Assembly (NCBI RefSeq): GCF_033958435.1
Contig: NC_134138.1
Span: 185,291,298-185,355,297, forward strand
DNA length: 64,000 nt
Direction of reading: 5' to 3'
From: Carettochelys insculpta
Taxonomy: Eukaryota; Chordata; Testudines; Carettochelyidae
Shown here: positions 1 to 10,891 of the stretch, piece by piece
Position numbering within the stretch: the stretch's first letter is position 1
Layout: every line of letters begins with the position of its first letter
Made by a program: the position numbers and the translations under genes
Notes under the pieces: model-generated
Told to the model about the DNA's origin: nothing
The model's input: only the letters and a program-made list of their open reading frames with translations
Databases searched by the model: none

Positions 1-1870
1 TGTTTGCCTTAGCATGCCTGCAAGAGCCCAGAAGACAGACTCTAATCGACCAGTTTACAACAGGCTAAAAGCCAGAAGCCACAAGCCTCTTCTACTAGTT
101 CAAAATACATACTTGACCAGCATATAAATCTGTCCCCTCCTCACTTCACTGTGTTGCATTGCCCATCACTTCTGACAGTGAGCACAGCAAGAGAGATAAG
201 AGTAGTGAACCAAGGGGAACAGTTACAGGTGAGATGAAATAACTTAATTGAAGATTTCTTGGTCAAATGAGGGCAGATCTCACTCCACAGTTATATTTTG
301 TTCATATAAAATACTGGATGAGAGGCATTTTTATTAATTTGAAATTATGAGGAGGATGGTCAACTCCTGAAGTCTACCAGCAAATTGATTATTTGTAGCC
401 TTTGAACTACTTCCTAGAAAGCGTGAGTCCATGTAATTACGCAGCCTTGTGTATGTCTGCTGACTTGTAGTGTAACTTGCTTACCCTTTTCAGTGAACTA
501 CTGTGGACACATCACCTGTGTTGTGATCTTGGCAGCTTGCAAGCAGGGCAGAACTGGCCTGACAATTAGTGGGAAAGGAGACATTCTCAGAACACCTGGG
601 TGCTGTGGGAAATGAAATTCTTCCTTCTTAGTTAGGTACTTCATCAATTAAGTGAACTTGATCCTCATTTTACATCTCATGTGAAAGCACATGCCATATA
701 GAGTCAGAATTTTAAGGTATCTAATTGCTGGCACAGACACCCACAAATGCAGAGCAGCCCACCCTGTAAGTTTATCCAGTAGATGACCTAGCACAGCATA
801 AAGCGCCAGTTTTCTTTCCCTATGTGTTTTGTTAAGGTGTCAAGATATACTACCCTTAATGGACAAACATACCCTTAGGAATTCATATACCACAACACTA
901 TCATACTGTCAGCACTTACTCAGGACTTCACAAATGTCTGGCCCCTCCTCACCAGCCAGATGCCCAAACAACCACCTTCGTGTCCCAGAAGACCACTTTG
1001 GAAGTAGCCACTGCCATCCCCATGGCCACGTCACTGGTCTCAGCATCACAGGTGTAATGGGCCAGGTTCCATGCCACTGGAATGGAGACTCTGCAGACAC
1101 ATTCATATATTGCTTCTCCATGGTACCAGCAAGTCCTAACTGGAATCCCTCCGCATCCTCCAGCCCCCACATGAGTGAACAATACTCAACCCAGATGCAC
1201 GTCACTGAGGAGCCGGCAGAGAGTCACCACAAAAGGGCTTTTCACTCTGACAGGATCACACAGAGGTGAAAGTAAGCTGGTACACTCCAGTGAGGCACTG
1301 CAGCAAGAAGAAGCAGTCAGGGGCTCTTAGCTACTGCTGCTCCCAGCCTGGTTCCCTGGGCTTCCTTAGTGCTAAGCTGCAGGCAACCAGGCAGGTAAAA
1401 GAGGCTGTCTGGGATTGTACACCCCACCCCCAACCACACACACCAGTCTGAGTCTGCTGAGCCCTCAGTGCTGTTTCCTACTGCCATAGATGGGGACCAT
1501 GAAGCTGCCCTGCTGCATTGCCTAGAAAGAGTCAGAGCCAACAGTCCCTACTCCACAGGTGCAGGAAGAGATGCACAGCTCCCCACTTTCATCTCACGTC
1601 ATAGGGTACCAGACACAGGCCACATTTAGTGGTGGCTTTTGTGCTCAGCCAGAATGATGCCACACTGCAGGACATTTTGGGGAGAAAGGAGTATGCGATA
1701 GGGCTCAGGAGTATGGTGGGACATCAGGATCACTCCTATTGTATACGCTGCATGAGCTGTGGCAAGCTGTATGGGTAAGACAGGCTATTGCTACAATGAA
1801 TGCTAGGCAGGACCATGGCGCTGAGCTCAACTGCAAACACAATCACAAGAATGGCCATGCTGTACAGATT
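1..1870. other. No recognisable gene or repeat
   Basis: I see no domain, RNA gene or clear repeat here. A 146-codon open frame at 829-1269 (+) and an overlapping one on the other strand have low-complexity, His/Ser/Pro-rich translations with no motif I know, and neither has a convincing gene context. The stretch might be the 5' part of the decayed transposon suggested at 1.9 kb, but nothing in it shows this. Confidence 0.4.
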
Positions 1871-1875
1871 GTGTC

Positions 1876-2125
1876 ATGAGCTTCTTGAATGGATACCCAT
1901 CCACACAGAGTTTTGCAGGTTGGCACATCCCACGTGTACTTGGAGTTGTGGATGGAATGCACGTCCACGTTAGGAAGCCCAAGCATAGATGCACGTGCTA
2001 ACATCAGTAGACTTGGAATGTAGACTCTAACCATGATGGCCATCTGCAGCATTCAAAGAAGTTATGGCCAAGTTTACTCAATCCTGCTATGAATTGTGTC
2101 TGGGCAATATCAGACCTTTCAACAT
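1876..2125 (+). pseudogene. Possible remnant of a PIF/Harbinger transposase
   Basis: One plus-strand frame around 1884-2006 reads YPSTQSFAGWHIPRVLGVVD followed by GMHVHVRKP. This resembles the stretch of Harbinger/HARBI1-type nucleases that leads into the first catalytic Asp (G-x-[IV]-D-G-T-H-[VI]-x-I). In-frame stops follow about ten codons later, and the next aligned motif of the family can only be guessed at in other frames. If the call is right, the product was a DDE nuclease that cuts and pastes Harbinger elements, and the fragment is long dead. The window is full of Harbinger-like MITEs, which makes a relic plausible. Chance similarity over about 30 residues cannot be excluded. Confidence 0.35.
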
Positions 2126-2310
2126 GCTTCATCCTACAGAATTTTCAGTGGGCTGGCCACTACTTAGACATCCCACCTCTACCTGCCCCATCTTTACAAC
2201 CCAAGACCCAGCATTTCTGCTATCTTTTACCTGTCCCAGAGGAATGCTGCATGATTTAACTAAATTTGTAAAGTGCTTTGAGAGTGTCAGCTGGAATGAA
2301 AATACAGAAT

Positions 2311-2349
2311 GCGCGTACGCAAACGCACGCGCGCACACACACACACACA
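2311..2349. repeat. Alternating purine-pyrimidine tract, (GC/AC)n
   Basis: A 39-base run of mixed GCGCGTACGC and (AC)n, all or nearly all alternating purine-pyrimidine, so a potential Z-DNA former. It is unusually CpG-rich for the surrounding AT-rich sequence. Confidence 0.8.
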
Positions 2350-2694
2350 AATTAAAGGACGTTTTTGAAGAATGTTGATTTCACTCTGACTGAAATAGGT
2401 CCCTCTCCCTTTAATTATATTTATATAGACTGTACTGTAACGTCTACAAGGTGGGAACTGTAGCTTTATATGTGCTTCTATGACACTTACAACAAAATGT
2501 ATTTTGTGCTTGTGGGTGATATACAAATTTTGAATGAGCATTCATTTCCTTTATTGGCTGGAAAAAAACTAGAAATATCCACTCCGTAAACAAGCAAAAA
2601 TGTTCCAGACTTGGGATCTCATGCACCTCAAATGTGCAAATGTCGTATGATCAACTCTTGCTCCATCAAAGAGATGATCACTTCTGAACACATT

Positions 2695-3121
2695 GGCTGT
2701 GTCTACACTATCCAAAAACTTCATGCAAATGGCCATTTCAAAGTTTACTAATGAAGCGCTGAAATACATATTCAGCGCCTCATTAGCATGCGGGCAGCCG
2801 CGGCGCTTCGAAATTGACGCGGCTCGCCGCCGTGCAGCTTGTCCAGATGGGGCTCCTTTTCGAAAGGACCCCACCTACTTCGAAGTCCCCTTATTCCTAT
2901 AAGCAGATGGGAATAAGGGGACTTCGAAGTAGGCGGGGTCCTTTCGAAAAGGAGCCCCATCTGGACGAGCCATGCGGCAGCAAGCCACGTCAATTTAAAA
3001 GCACTGCGGCCGCCCGCATGCTAATGAGGCGCTGAATATGTATTTCAGCACTTCATTAGTAGACTTCAAAATGGCCATTTGCATGGCCATTTCGAAGTTT
3101 TTGGATAGTGTAGACGTAGCC
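2695..3121. mobile_element. Harbinger-like foldback MITE, TTCGAA subfamily, copy 1
   Basis: The ends are GGCTGTGTCTACACTA and its near inverse ATAGTGTAGACGTAGCC. The flanks carry a 3-bp target duplication, ATT (2692-2694 and 3122-3124). The whole 427 bp is a large imperfect palindrome whose arms each carry several TTCGAA sites, a CATTAGCATGC block and a TTCAGCGCTTCATTA-like block. There is no coding capacity. The similar peptides readable on both strands result from the palindrome. The TIR and 3-bp duplication fit PIF/Harbinger, which is inference without a database match. Confidence 0.85.
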
Positions 3122-3158
3122 ATTAAGTCAGAGAGGAAGATGTACAAAGCCAAATATA

Positions 3159-3539
3159 TGTTATGTCCACACTAGCATTCCTCTTTTAAACAAGGCATGC
3201 AAATTAAGGAAATTGAAAATGCAAATGAGGCACAGATTTACATGTCTGGCACCTCATTTGTATATTCTTCTTTTGAAAGAAGAAAAGCAATGTAGACGTG
3301 TCTTGTTAGAAAAGTAATCCCCATCTTCAAAAGAACCCTTCTTCCTCAAAAAAAATAGGACGGTTCTTTTGAAGTTGGGGATTATTTTCAGACAAGACAC
3401 GTCTACACTGCTTTTCTTCTTTTGAAAGAAGAATATACAAATAAGGTGCCAGATAAATAAATCTGTACCTCATTTGCATTTTTGATTTCCTTCATTTGCA
3501 TGCCTCTTTTGAAAGAGGAATGCTAGTGTAGATGTAGCC
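3159..3539. mobile_element. Harbinger-like foldback MITE, CTTTTGAAAG subfamily, copy 1
   Basis: The degraded left end TGTTATGTCCACACTAG and right end CTAGTGTAGATGTAGCC are inverse to each other, with an ATA duplication (3156-3158 and 3540-3542). Arms contain CTTTTGAAAG boxes next to CATGCAAAT and CATTTGCAT, plus central AAGAACC/GGTTCTT. Only about 37 bp separate it from the preceding MITE. It is non-coding. Confidence 0.8.
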
Positions 3540-3542
3540 ATA

Positions 3543-4488
3543 ATGGCTTATTTAAAAAAAAAACTCTCAAAACAAACTAAACAGTTATCTCTCTGTTACT
3601 AAACAGTTCTAATGAGGTCTTAGTAAGGATAACACTAAAACCAGGGTTCTGCACTACAAACTGGAGATTCATCAAACATTGCAATTGTTGCAAACAAAAT
3701 TTTAATCCCTTCTCCACTTTTGCTAAATATTGAATGGTATGGGAAAGTGCAGGGGCTCTAAGGATGCTTAATGTAACATTTGTTGATGCAGCCAAGAGAA
3801 AGGTACTTGGGGTATGGGACAGTTGCACAATATATGAGGTGCATTTGCTGGGAGATGCACTAAAATGGTGATATAAAGCAGGGCAAATGGGGTAATATCC
3901 CCACAAGAGCTGAAGAAATCCAGGAGTCTGCCTAGCATAGACAGTGTTACCCATTATTTTCAAACTATGAAGTTTAGACACTGGTTAAAATTAGATGATT
4001 CATGTTGATTCATGACAGGTTTGAAAAAAACCTCTCTGACCAAGTTGTTTAGTGGCCAGGAGAGTCTTCTTTGTAAAATACCACGTTTAAAAGTTACTGT
4101 TTTCTCCTGGAAAATGTGGTTTCTCTAATTGATGGTTGTAAAAAAGAAAGCCTTTTCAAACATCCCACTCGATTAGTCATTTCTGGGTGGGTCAGTCTTA
4201 TCATGTCACGTAATATGATTCAATGTAATAGAAGCACCCCATATTTTGTAATGCTGAGATCAGTGAACTGCAAAATTCTTCAAATGAAGTCTCAGTCCAA
4301 AAGTGACACGTCTTTTTGACATTCAGAGATATTAATTACATCCCTCCCTCCTTAATCTCTGAATTTCTGAGGACATTGCAGTTCAGAAACAAAGAGCTAT
4401 GATGCTATTTTCACAGTTTTTCCATTTGAAACCAGAATGATCAGAAGTCTTACAAAAGCCAAGTCAAGTATTCCAAACCAAAATCTTA
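3543..4488. other. AT-rich unique-looking sequence
   Basis: No domain, RNA or repeat was recognised. A 134-codon minus-strand frame (3577-3981) has no motif and no supporting context. Confidence 0.4.
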
Positions 4489-4600
4489 GGGTACATCTAC
4501 ACTGCATCTGACAAAGTGGGTCTTTGCCCATGAAAGCTTATAGTCCAAAAAATCTGTTTGTTTATAAGGTTCCATGGGACTTTTCTTTGTTTTTGACACT
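4489..4600 (+). mobile_element. Penelope-like 3' fragment fused to a MITE half-end
   Basis: GGGTACATCTACACTG (4489-4504) looks like one end of the local MITE family. It runs straight into CATCTGACAAAGTGGG...CCCATGAAAGCTTATAG (from 4505), a degraded copy of the repeat also present at 26.8 kb. That repeat has a CTGANGA-like box, a short hairpin and GAAA, spaced as in a hammerhead core (4508-4535 here, with CTGACAA in place of CTGATGA). The match to the 26.8-kb copy runs on through AATCTGTTTGTTTATAAGG, then TTCCATGGGAC. It is a fragment with no coding part. Confidence 0.55.
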
Positions 4601-5967
4601 GCAAATAAAACACTCATGGTTGGCCCATATCAGCCAAACCAGGTGCACGAGATTTGGGCTATAAAATATAAAAGCACTTCGATATTTCTCTAAGGATAAG
4701 AAAACATTCCCATGGTGCTTTTAATGTTACGTGAAAAGGAGGTTCCTGGACTACTCTAGTTTTATATTTGTAAATGTACTGAGAGCAGAGAAAAAGTGTT
4801 TCTGTTAATGGAACATGTATAAATCAAAAATAGAAGTAACGGACAGAGCAAACTGAACCATCTCTCCTACTTTATAGCTGATGAAATGTTGTAATTTCTC
4901 TGGTCAGGAGTCCTTTACCCCATTTTCTCTGAAAGAGCTGACTGGTTCCTTCTCCACTTACCTACAGTTGCTTGTGTCTCCTCACCCCTTCTACTGTGCT
5001 CCAGGCTACCCTATGCATTTCTCCTCTTCTTTCTCAGACACATCAGGAAGGAAAAAGGTCTGTTGACTTGAGAGGCTCAGCAAGGTGAGACAGGTATAAT
5101 CTAACTGTTGCGCATACACCTCAAAAGGAGCACCTTAGAATCTGGTTAATTTTGATGAACTATCCTTCTTCTCAACTAGCTTCTTCAGTTTTAATTTTGG
5201 AATCCATCTCTTCCCTGAGGTAAATTCACATAGCTCCAATGAAAAGATAATTTGGCCTTGAATGTTTATGTACCTGAAACAAAAGCTACTGACATTCATC
5301 CATCAGTAATCAGGATACTACTAAGCAAAATCATTTCAGAGAGACAGCAGACCATTTCTTTCTATATTTGGCACTCAACTGTAGAAAAGTAAGAGAGTGC
5401 TCCTCACCCCAGTTCTATGGCTTTCAACTAGCTGTTATAAATTAAGAAGTCTTCCTGGTGACTCACCTTCCACTACAGAGATGTACTACATAATCATGAG
5501 AGTCTGGGGGGAGAATGGTATTTAGAATACTTTTATTGCAAGATAAAAATCCTGTCCTGTACTTTGCAGACCACATATCTAAAGAAAGGGGTTGTTTAAA
5601 ATGGCAGAAGATAATGTTGCCATGGATTTGTTGTCAGCAGCTGCAGAATGAAGAAAGCTTCCATCATAAATAATGTCCTGATTTTATTTTCTCACATAAA
5701 TACTGCCACTTTTTAAAAAAAAAATCAAATTTCATAACTTATTCATAAGCCCCGATTTACACAGGCAGTTGGTTTGATATTTGTTAATCTGATTAGCACC
5801 TCATGCTTACCTGCGCACCACCTCTCTGTTTTGCTGTGTGGCAACAAAATAATGGGGTATAACATTCTTATTTAACACTTGAAGTTACTCAAGGAGCCTT
5901 GGGATTGGAAGAGTTTTCTGCTGGTAGCTAAGAGGTACTGGACGTCACAGAGCTTTGCATGGTGTCA
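4601..5967. other. No recognisable feature
   Basis: AT-rich sequence with scattered short frames. I recognise no repeat family or exon. Confidence 0.4.
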
Positions 5968-6053
5968 AGTATCGGAGCGGTAGCCGTGTTAGTCTGGATC
6001 TGTAACAGCAACGAGGGGTCCTGTGGCCACAGGACCCCTCGTTGCTGTTACAG
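5968..6053 (+). mobile_element. Penelope-like terminal fragment ending in a perfect palindrome
   Basis: AGTATCGGAGCGGTAGCCGT and the following TTAGTCTG match the left end of the element at 26385, which begins AGTATCAGAGAGGTAGCTGT. After about 30 bases the sequence turns back on itself in a perfect palindrome, so only the outermost part of the repeat is present, mirrored. Confidence 0.65.
6000..6053. repeat. Perfect 54-bp palindrome
   Basis: The left arm (6000-6026) starts CTGTAACAGCAACGAGGGG. The right arm (6027-6053) is its exact reverse complement over 27 bases with no spacer, centred on the GTGG/CCAC junction. Confidence 0.95.
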
Positions 6054-6721
6054 AGCTTTGGTGTTCTTTTTTCAAAATCTGTTTAAAACTATACTAACAA
6101 CTTTGACAACCAAATGCATTATGGAACAGTCTTCTCCTCTCCCCAAGTGTACATATTCCAACCGACTGACACATGTACATGATAGGAACTAAATCAAATA
6201 GTGTTTTATCATCACTCATCTCTCCCTCACTGACTTGAAAAGATTCACACACCCCACACACCTTGCTCAGGTGCCTCCAAAAGTCACACAATGTGCTGGA
6301 GGGGCTGAGATCTCCAAGCAGTGAGGAAGCTTTGGAACACCTCTGGGGGACATCTTGCTCACTAACCTGCTGCACAGAGATGTCTGTGGTGATGTCTTTC
6401 TACCCATACTATTTTCTTTGTCCAAGAGGCTGGAATGGCTCCTTTTATGTGAGCGGAGAATTCAGCTCTGGTGAGTTGTTATTCATTAAGACTCATTATT
6501 TGTGGAGCACAACAGGAATCTTTTCATATCTTTTCATATCTTTTCCTCCTCATCCCAACACCTGGACCTGCTCTAGCTAGAGAGCCTCCCCTAGCTAGAA
6601 GAACACCTGTACTCTGGGAGTGTGACAAAAGACCACTCCTACCTTAATTACAGTGTTACTCTATCCCAACGTGAGAAAGACACCTTTACAACATAGGTCC
6701 TCACCTCCTCTCTAATATCTA

Positions 6722-7205
6722 TAGTAGGGTGACCACATCTTCCTATCCCAAATACAGGATGGAGGGTCGGGGCAGCTTGCTGGCTGAGGCTGCCAAGGGC
6801 TGCCGCCCTAGGGATCTCTCCAGCTGCCCCATACCTTGATGCTCTGAGAATGGGGCAGCAGCCATGATGATGCACTCCCAGCTTCCCTGAGGTGACTGGC
6901 AGCCATGCTGGTGTGCTCCCGGCTCCCCCCAAGAGCTGGAGAGCTGGGAAGTGGGCAGAAGCTGTACCAGGGCGGCTTCCTCAAGCTATGGGGAGCCAGG
7001 AACATGGGGCCATCCACCTCACCCTAACCCACCTATATGGCAAGGGCCCCTGCTGCCGCTGTCTCCAGCATGTTTGGAGAGCTCTGCAGAGGGCCTGAAT
7101 ATGGGGCAATTAGCCCCTTTGTTAAAATAAATTGAGAAGCCTTTCTGGTACCTGAAATATGGGGCTGTCCCAGCAGAAATGGGATGGATGGTCACGCTTA
7201 CCTAT
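6722..7205. mobile_element. Inverted-end DNA transposon relic, possibly hAT-like
   Basis: The left end TAGGGTGACCACATC and right end GATGGTCACGCTTACC are roughly inverse, flanked by CTATAG on both sides. The interior is GC-rich (6760-7100), unlike the AT-rich flanks, and includes recurring GGCAGC/GCTGCC and GGGGCAGC words. No transposase is visible. Class assignment is uncertain because the duplication boundaries are unclear. Confidence 0.45.
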
Positions 7206-7242
7206 AGGAACTTTTCAGATTTAAAGATAAAGGCTACAGTAT

Positions 7243-7412
7243 GTGGATTCTTTGTCGCCTGAAGTCTTTAAACCATGATGTGAGGATTTCAGTAACTCAG
7301 CTAGATATTTTGGGTCTATTTCAAAAGTGGGTGAGAAATTCCGAGCCAACATGTTCCAGTGGTCACACCAGATGATCACGATGATCCCTGCTGACCTCTA
7401 AAGCCTATGAGG
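7243..7412 (+). mobile_element. CR1 LINE 3'-end fragment
   Basis: The stretch GAAGTCTTTAAACCATGATG, then GAGGATTTCAGTAACTCAGC, ending in CCAGATGATCACGATGATCC and CTGCTGACCTC, is the typical 3' untranslated end of turtle-type CR1 elements. The upstream CR1 body and ORF2 are absent, as expected for a 5'-truncated insertion. Recognition is from memory of the family, not from an alignment. Confidence 0.75.
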
Positions 7413-8999
7413 TGTTTGGGGATTACTGCAGTAACTTACAACTGTACCCATTAACATAAATATATTAGGTAATGAAGTGCAACAGACAACATAAGCAACG
7501 AAAGACATACAGCCAAAACTTGATCAGATCTCTGAATAACCACGAATGGTGGAATTGAAGTCCTGAAGGGGAACAGAAAAGAAATGCATTTCCTTACTTC
7601 TGCTAAACACCCATAGCTCATTCAGATCAATTTTCATGATGTGAGACTGTGTAATTTTATGGTTGCCACTGCACCAAAGCTATTAGAGGTATTGAGTGGT
7701 GGGGATTTTATAGCATTTAAATGACAGCTGTGTGCCTGAAGGGGTGAATTTGCAATCCCTGGGAAGAAAGTTTTGGCCAGCTTCTTTCTGTGAAAATTTT
7801 CAACAGAAACCACTACAAAAATTATTCATTTATGGTCACAGTAGCACACATTTCGAAAGACCCAGGTGAAAATCAGCCTTTTAAAACAAAACTTTTGCAT
7901 GAAAGTGAGTTGATGTGAGCTGACAAGACTTCTGATTTCTCAGGGAGCTAAAATTTAGCATGGAAAACCTCCCAGATTAAACTCCTCACAAGCTCACTGC
8001 AGGGAGCCAGTCTCATACACCCTGTGGGAGCTAAATCAGAGTGAGGCAAGTATCTTCATTCCACTGCCCCCATTGACCTGAGTGAATCTGGGGGCTCAGG
8101 GAGAATGTATCCTGTGACAAACAAGAGCAGGTGAGAGCCAGGTGGAAAACCCATGTTGTGGGTGTTGCCTGTATTATGCCATGTGGAAGCTGGATAAGGG
8201 CACAGGGAACTGCTACTATTGCAAGTGCCTGTCAGGCACTGGCTGCATGAGATGCCAGGATATCCAGAGTGTGGGAGAATTAAAGAGCTGGTGCAGAGGG
8301 GTTGGATAGAAAAGCAACCACGTTGCTGCAGCAGAAGGACCTCCTTACCACCATCTGATTCTTAAATGGGCAGTAACAAGTGTACAGCCATTGGAAAACC
8401 ACAGCTCTAGGGACCCTGTTTAGAGATGGTTTGGGTAATGGGACATGCAGTAGAAGCTGAACAGGATGGAGCCACACCCAGCTTTAGTACACAGGGCATC
8501 CGAGGTGTCAGGACCCATTGAAAGCTTCCTGAAAAAAACAGCACTCATGGAAGGCACCAGTCAAAACATCCCAAATCATGAGCGGGAAAGCCAAGGACTG
8601 AAATGCATCTAATCCCCTGCCAGAGAAGTCAGACCTCAGGCAAGAGTTCCCTGGCAGCTGCAATTAAAATCATAACACTCGTTAGCTACAACCTGCAAAC
8701 TTTCTCTATGTGTTGAGAGAGCATTCCAGAACTGAAGGCCTTTTGGCTGAGAACACACTGGCCCACAAGATTAAAATTTAAAGTCTGAGCAAAAATGTCC
8801 CACCTGACTCCACTGTTTTGGTGGAATCTGTGGACAGAGGGTTTTTCGTAGGCAGCCAGGCTCCAAACTGCCAGTGGAGATGACTTTCAGGACATAATGA
8901 AATTTATTTATTTATTGTACTCAATCCTGAGTGGGCCATAGCTGATTTGTACATGGTACCCTAACGCTGAGAATCCACTTACCTTTGCAGTTAACGCTA
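7413..8999. other. No recognisable feature
   Basis: Mixed AT-rich sequence. A short ATTTATTTATTTATT run lies near 8900. I see nothing else to support a call. Confidence 0.4.
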
Positions 9000-9001
9000 T
9001 A

Positions 9002-9560
9002 CAGTAAACCCTCAAGTTACGTGGGGGTTGCATTTCTTCAACTCCCGCGTAACTCGAATTTTCATGCAAGTCAAGGGGAGACAGGAAACAGGCTTGCACA
9101 AGTGGGGAAACTGACCAGCCCAGCAGGACTGGTCAGTTTCCTGACTCCCAGAGTGGCAGGGAGCTAGGAATCAGAGGGTAGCCTGATTCCCATCTCACCA
9201 TCGCTTGCCACTTGCAGGATCCGGGAAACTGACCAGCTGGTCAGTTTCCCGGATCCTGCAAGTGGTGGGGATCTGAGAATCAGGCAGCAGCCTGACTTCC
9301 AGCTCCCCTACACTTGCAGAGAGGGGAAACTGAGCAGGGCAGCAGCCTTGTTCAGTTTCCTGGCTCCACCCAGTGGAGGGGAGCCGGGAACCAGGGGCGG
9401 CCTGTCTCACAGCTCCCTCTGCTCCCTGGAGCCAGGAAACTAACCAGGGCTGCTCAGTTTCACAGCTCTGTTAGTGGAGGGAAGCCAGGAGACAGGCTGC
9501 CACCTGGTTCCCAGCTCCCCATCACTCCAGAGATGGGAAACTGCTTCTGTCAGGGGCGGC
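9002..9560. mobile_element. Tigger-like element with an internal hairpin array
   Basis: The sequence CAGTAAACCCTCAAGTTACG starts right after TA (9000-9001), as in TcMar-Tigger ends. Within about 60 bases it gives way to an array in which GGGAAACTGACCAG and CTGGTCAGTTTCC alternate with CCAGGAACCAGG/CCTGGTTCC blocks, five or six times to about 9545. The right terminal repeat is not clear, so the unit may be truncated. All reading frames across it come from the array. Superfamily is inferred from the end sequence and TA flank. Confidence 0.55.
9208..9265. repeat. Perfect 58-bp palindrome within the array
   Basis: The left arm CCACTTGCAGGATCCGGGAA continues with ACTGACCAG (9208-9236). The right arm (9237-9265) is its exact reverse complement over 29 bases, with no spacer. 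Confidence 0.95.
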
Positions 9561-10889
9561 AGTCGTGTTAACGCAAGACACATGCAATTTGATTGCACAT
9601 ATCTCAAGGGTTTATAGTATTTCATTCACCATTCATACACCTGAAGCCAAAACATGTGCTACACAAATATAAAAACAGATTTCCAGTAAAGACCACCCTT
9701 ATAATTAAGCAAGGAGGTGTCTTAAGTATCCACAGTGGTATTTTTTCCTCACTTATTACAACTCACTTGGTGGTAGATAGCATCTCTAGTTCCAGAAACT
9801 ACATAGAAAAAGCACTTCTGTAAACAGACCGTTCAAATTACTTGCTGTTGACCAAAACTGGCTACTAAATGCAGGGGAATGACTGAAATATAAATATCTC
9901 AAAATACAATTGAGGAAACCTTGCAATGTTCAATACTTACATAATTAATTTTGTGGCAGCAGACTATATACCTCCTGGGAATCAACCAAACTAAAACACA
10001 GCACAAAGAGAGCTGCCAGGGTATTGAAGACTATGTAGCATTGAACTGCTCTGGAGAGTCATGCATTTCAGTACAGTACTTTTAAGTTACATATCCATTG
10101 GACACCAAAATGAGCCCTTACAGATGTCCTTTTACGTAACCATCAGACTGTTAAGCATGTAATGGAGTGAGCAAGCATGTGACTACAGGGCTTTGATGTG
10201 GGATAGCAAGTGGTGTTGTCTCTCCACATTGTCCAGAGGGAGGATATGTGAGATGGCTGGAACAGTAGCTTGGCCAGGAAAGCTCTGTCATAGAGGCTAA
10301 CAGTACTGGAGACTCCCTGAAGAAGCTGGGACAGATGGTGTTTGTTCTGGTTAAGCGGAAACCAGAAAGGTGCCCAGGCAAGTTTGTGAAAGAGGACTGA
10401 TTGAGAAAGCCTGAATAGGAACTGGCTAAGTAGAAATCGCCCCTGGTTAAGCAGCTTGTAAAGCCTGGGGACTGAATCCCATCAAAAAAGTTGGTATAAT
10501 TTTGCTCCATCTTTATTAAAAGTCAAGCCTCTTTAGAAAGCTGATTGCAATAGTTGCCGGCCATTAGTATTCGAAAATTTTAATCTCATGTCTTTTAAGC
10601 CAAATAAAATTTGGGTTATTTGCGATTTTGGGGGGTTTGTTTGTTTGTTTACCTTTAAGATGCACTTGGGTCACATTTTGAAGCTTTTCTCCGTAATTAT
10701 GAGGACTAAAACTGACCAGGAAGGCCAAGATACAATCCTAATCACATGTTTTCAGGAGCTTGATTTTTTTTTAAATACCGCAAAAAATATCATAAGACTT
10801 GTGGTAAAATCAAAAGCTGGCAATGCTGCTTGTTTGAATTATCAGAAGACAGATTTTGTCCTGTCTTTTGGAGGGGAAAATGACAGAGT
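9561..10889. other. No recognisable feature
   Basis: AT-rich. The 119-codon (10151-10510, -) and 112-codon (10588-10926, +) frames show no motif. The second runs into the start of a MITE. Confidence 0.4.
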
Positions 10890-10891
10890 AG

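Noticed and set aside
829..1451. Two overlapping plus-strand frames (146 and 61 codons) as a gene
   Set aside because: No motif, no family resemblance, a similarly long frame on the opposite strand, and no exon context.
9208..9560. Alternating repeats as a CRISPR-like array
   Set aside because: The units are palindromic and diverged with no unique equal-length spacers, and they lie within a eukaryotic transposon.
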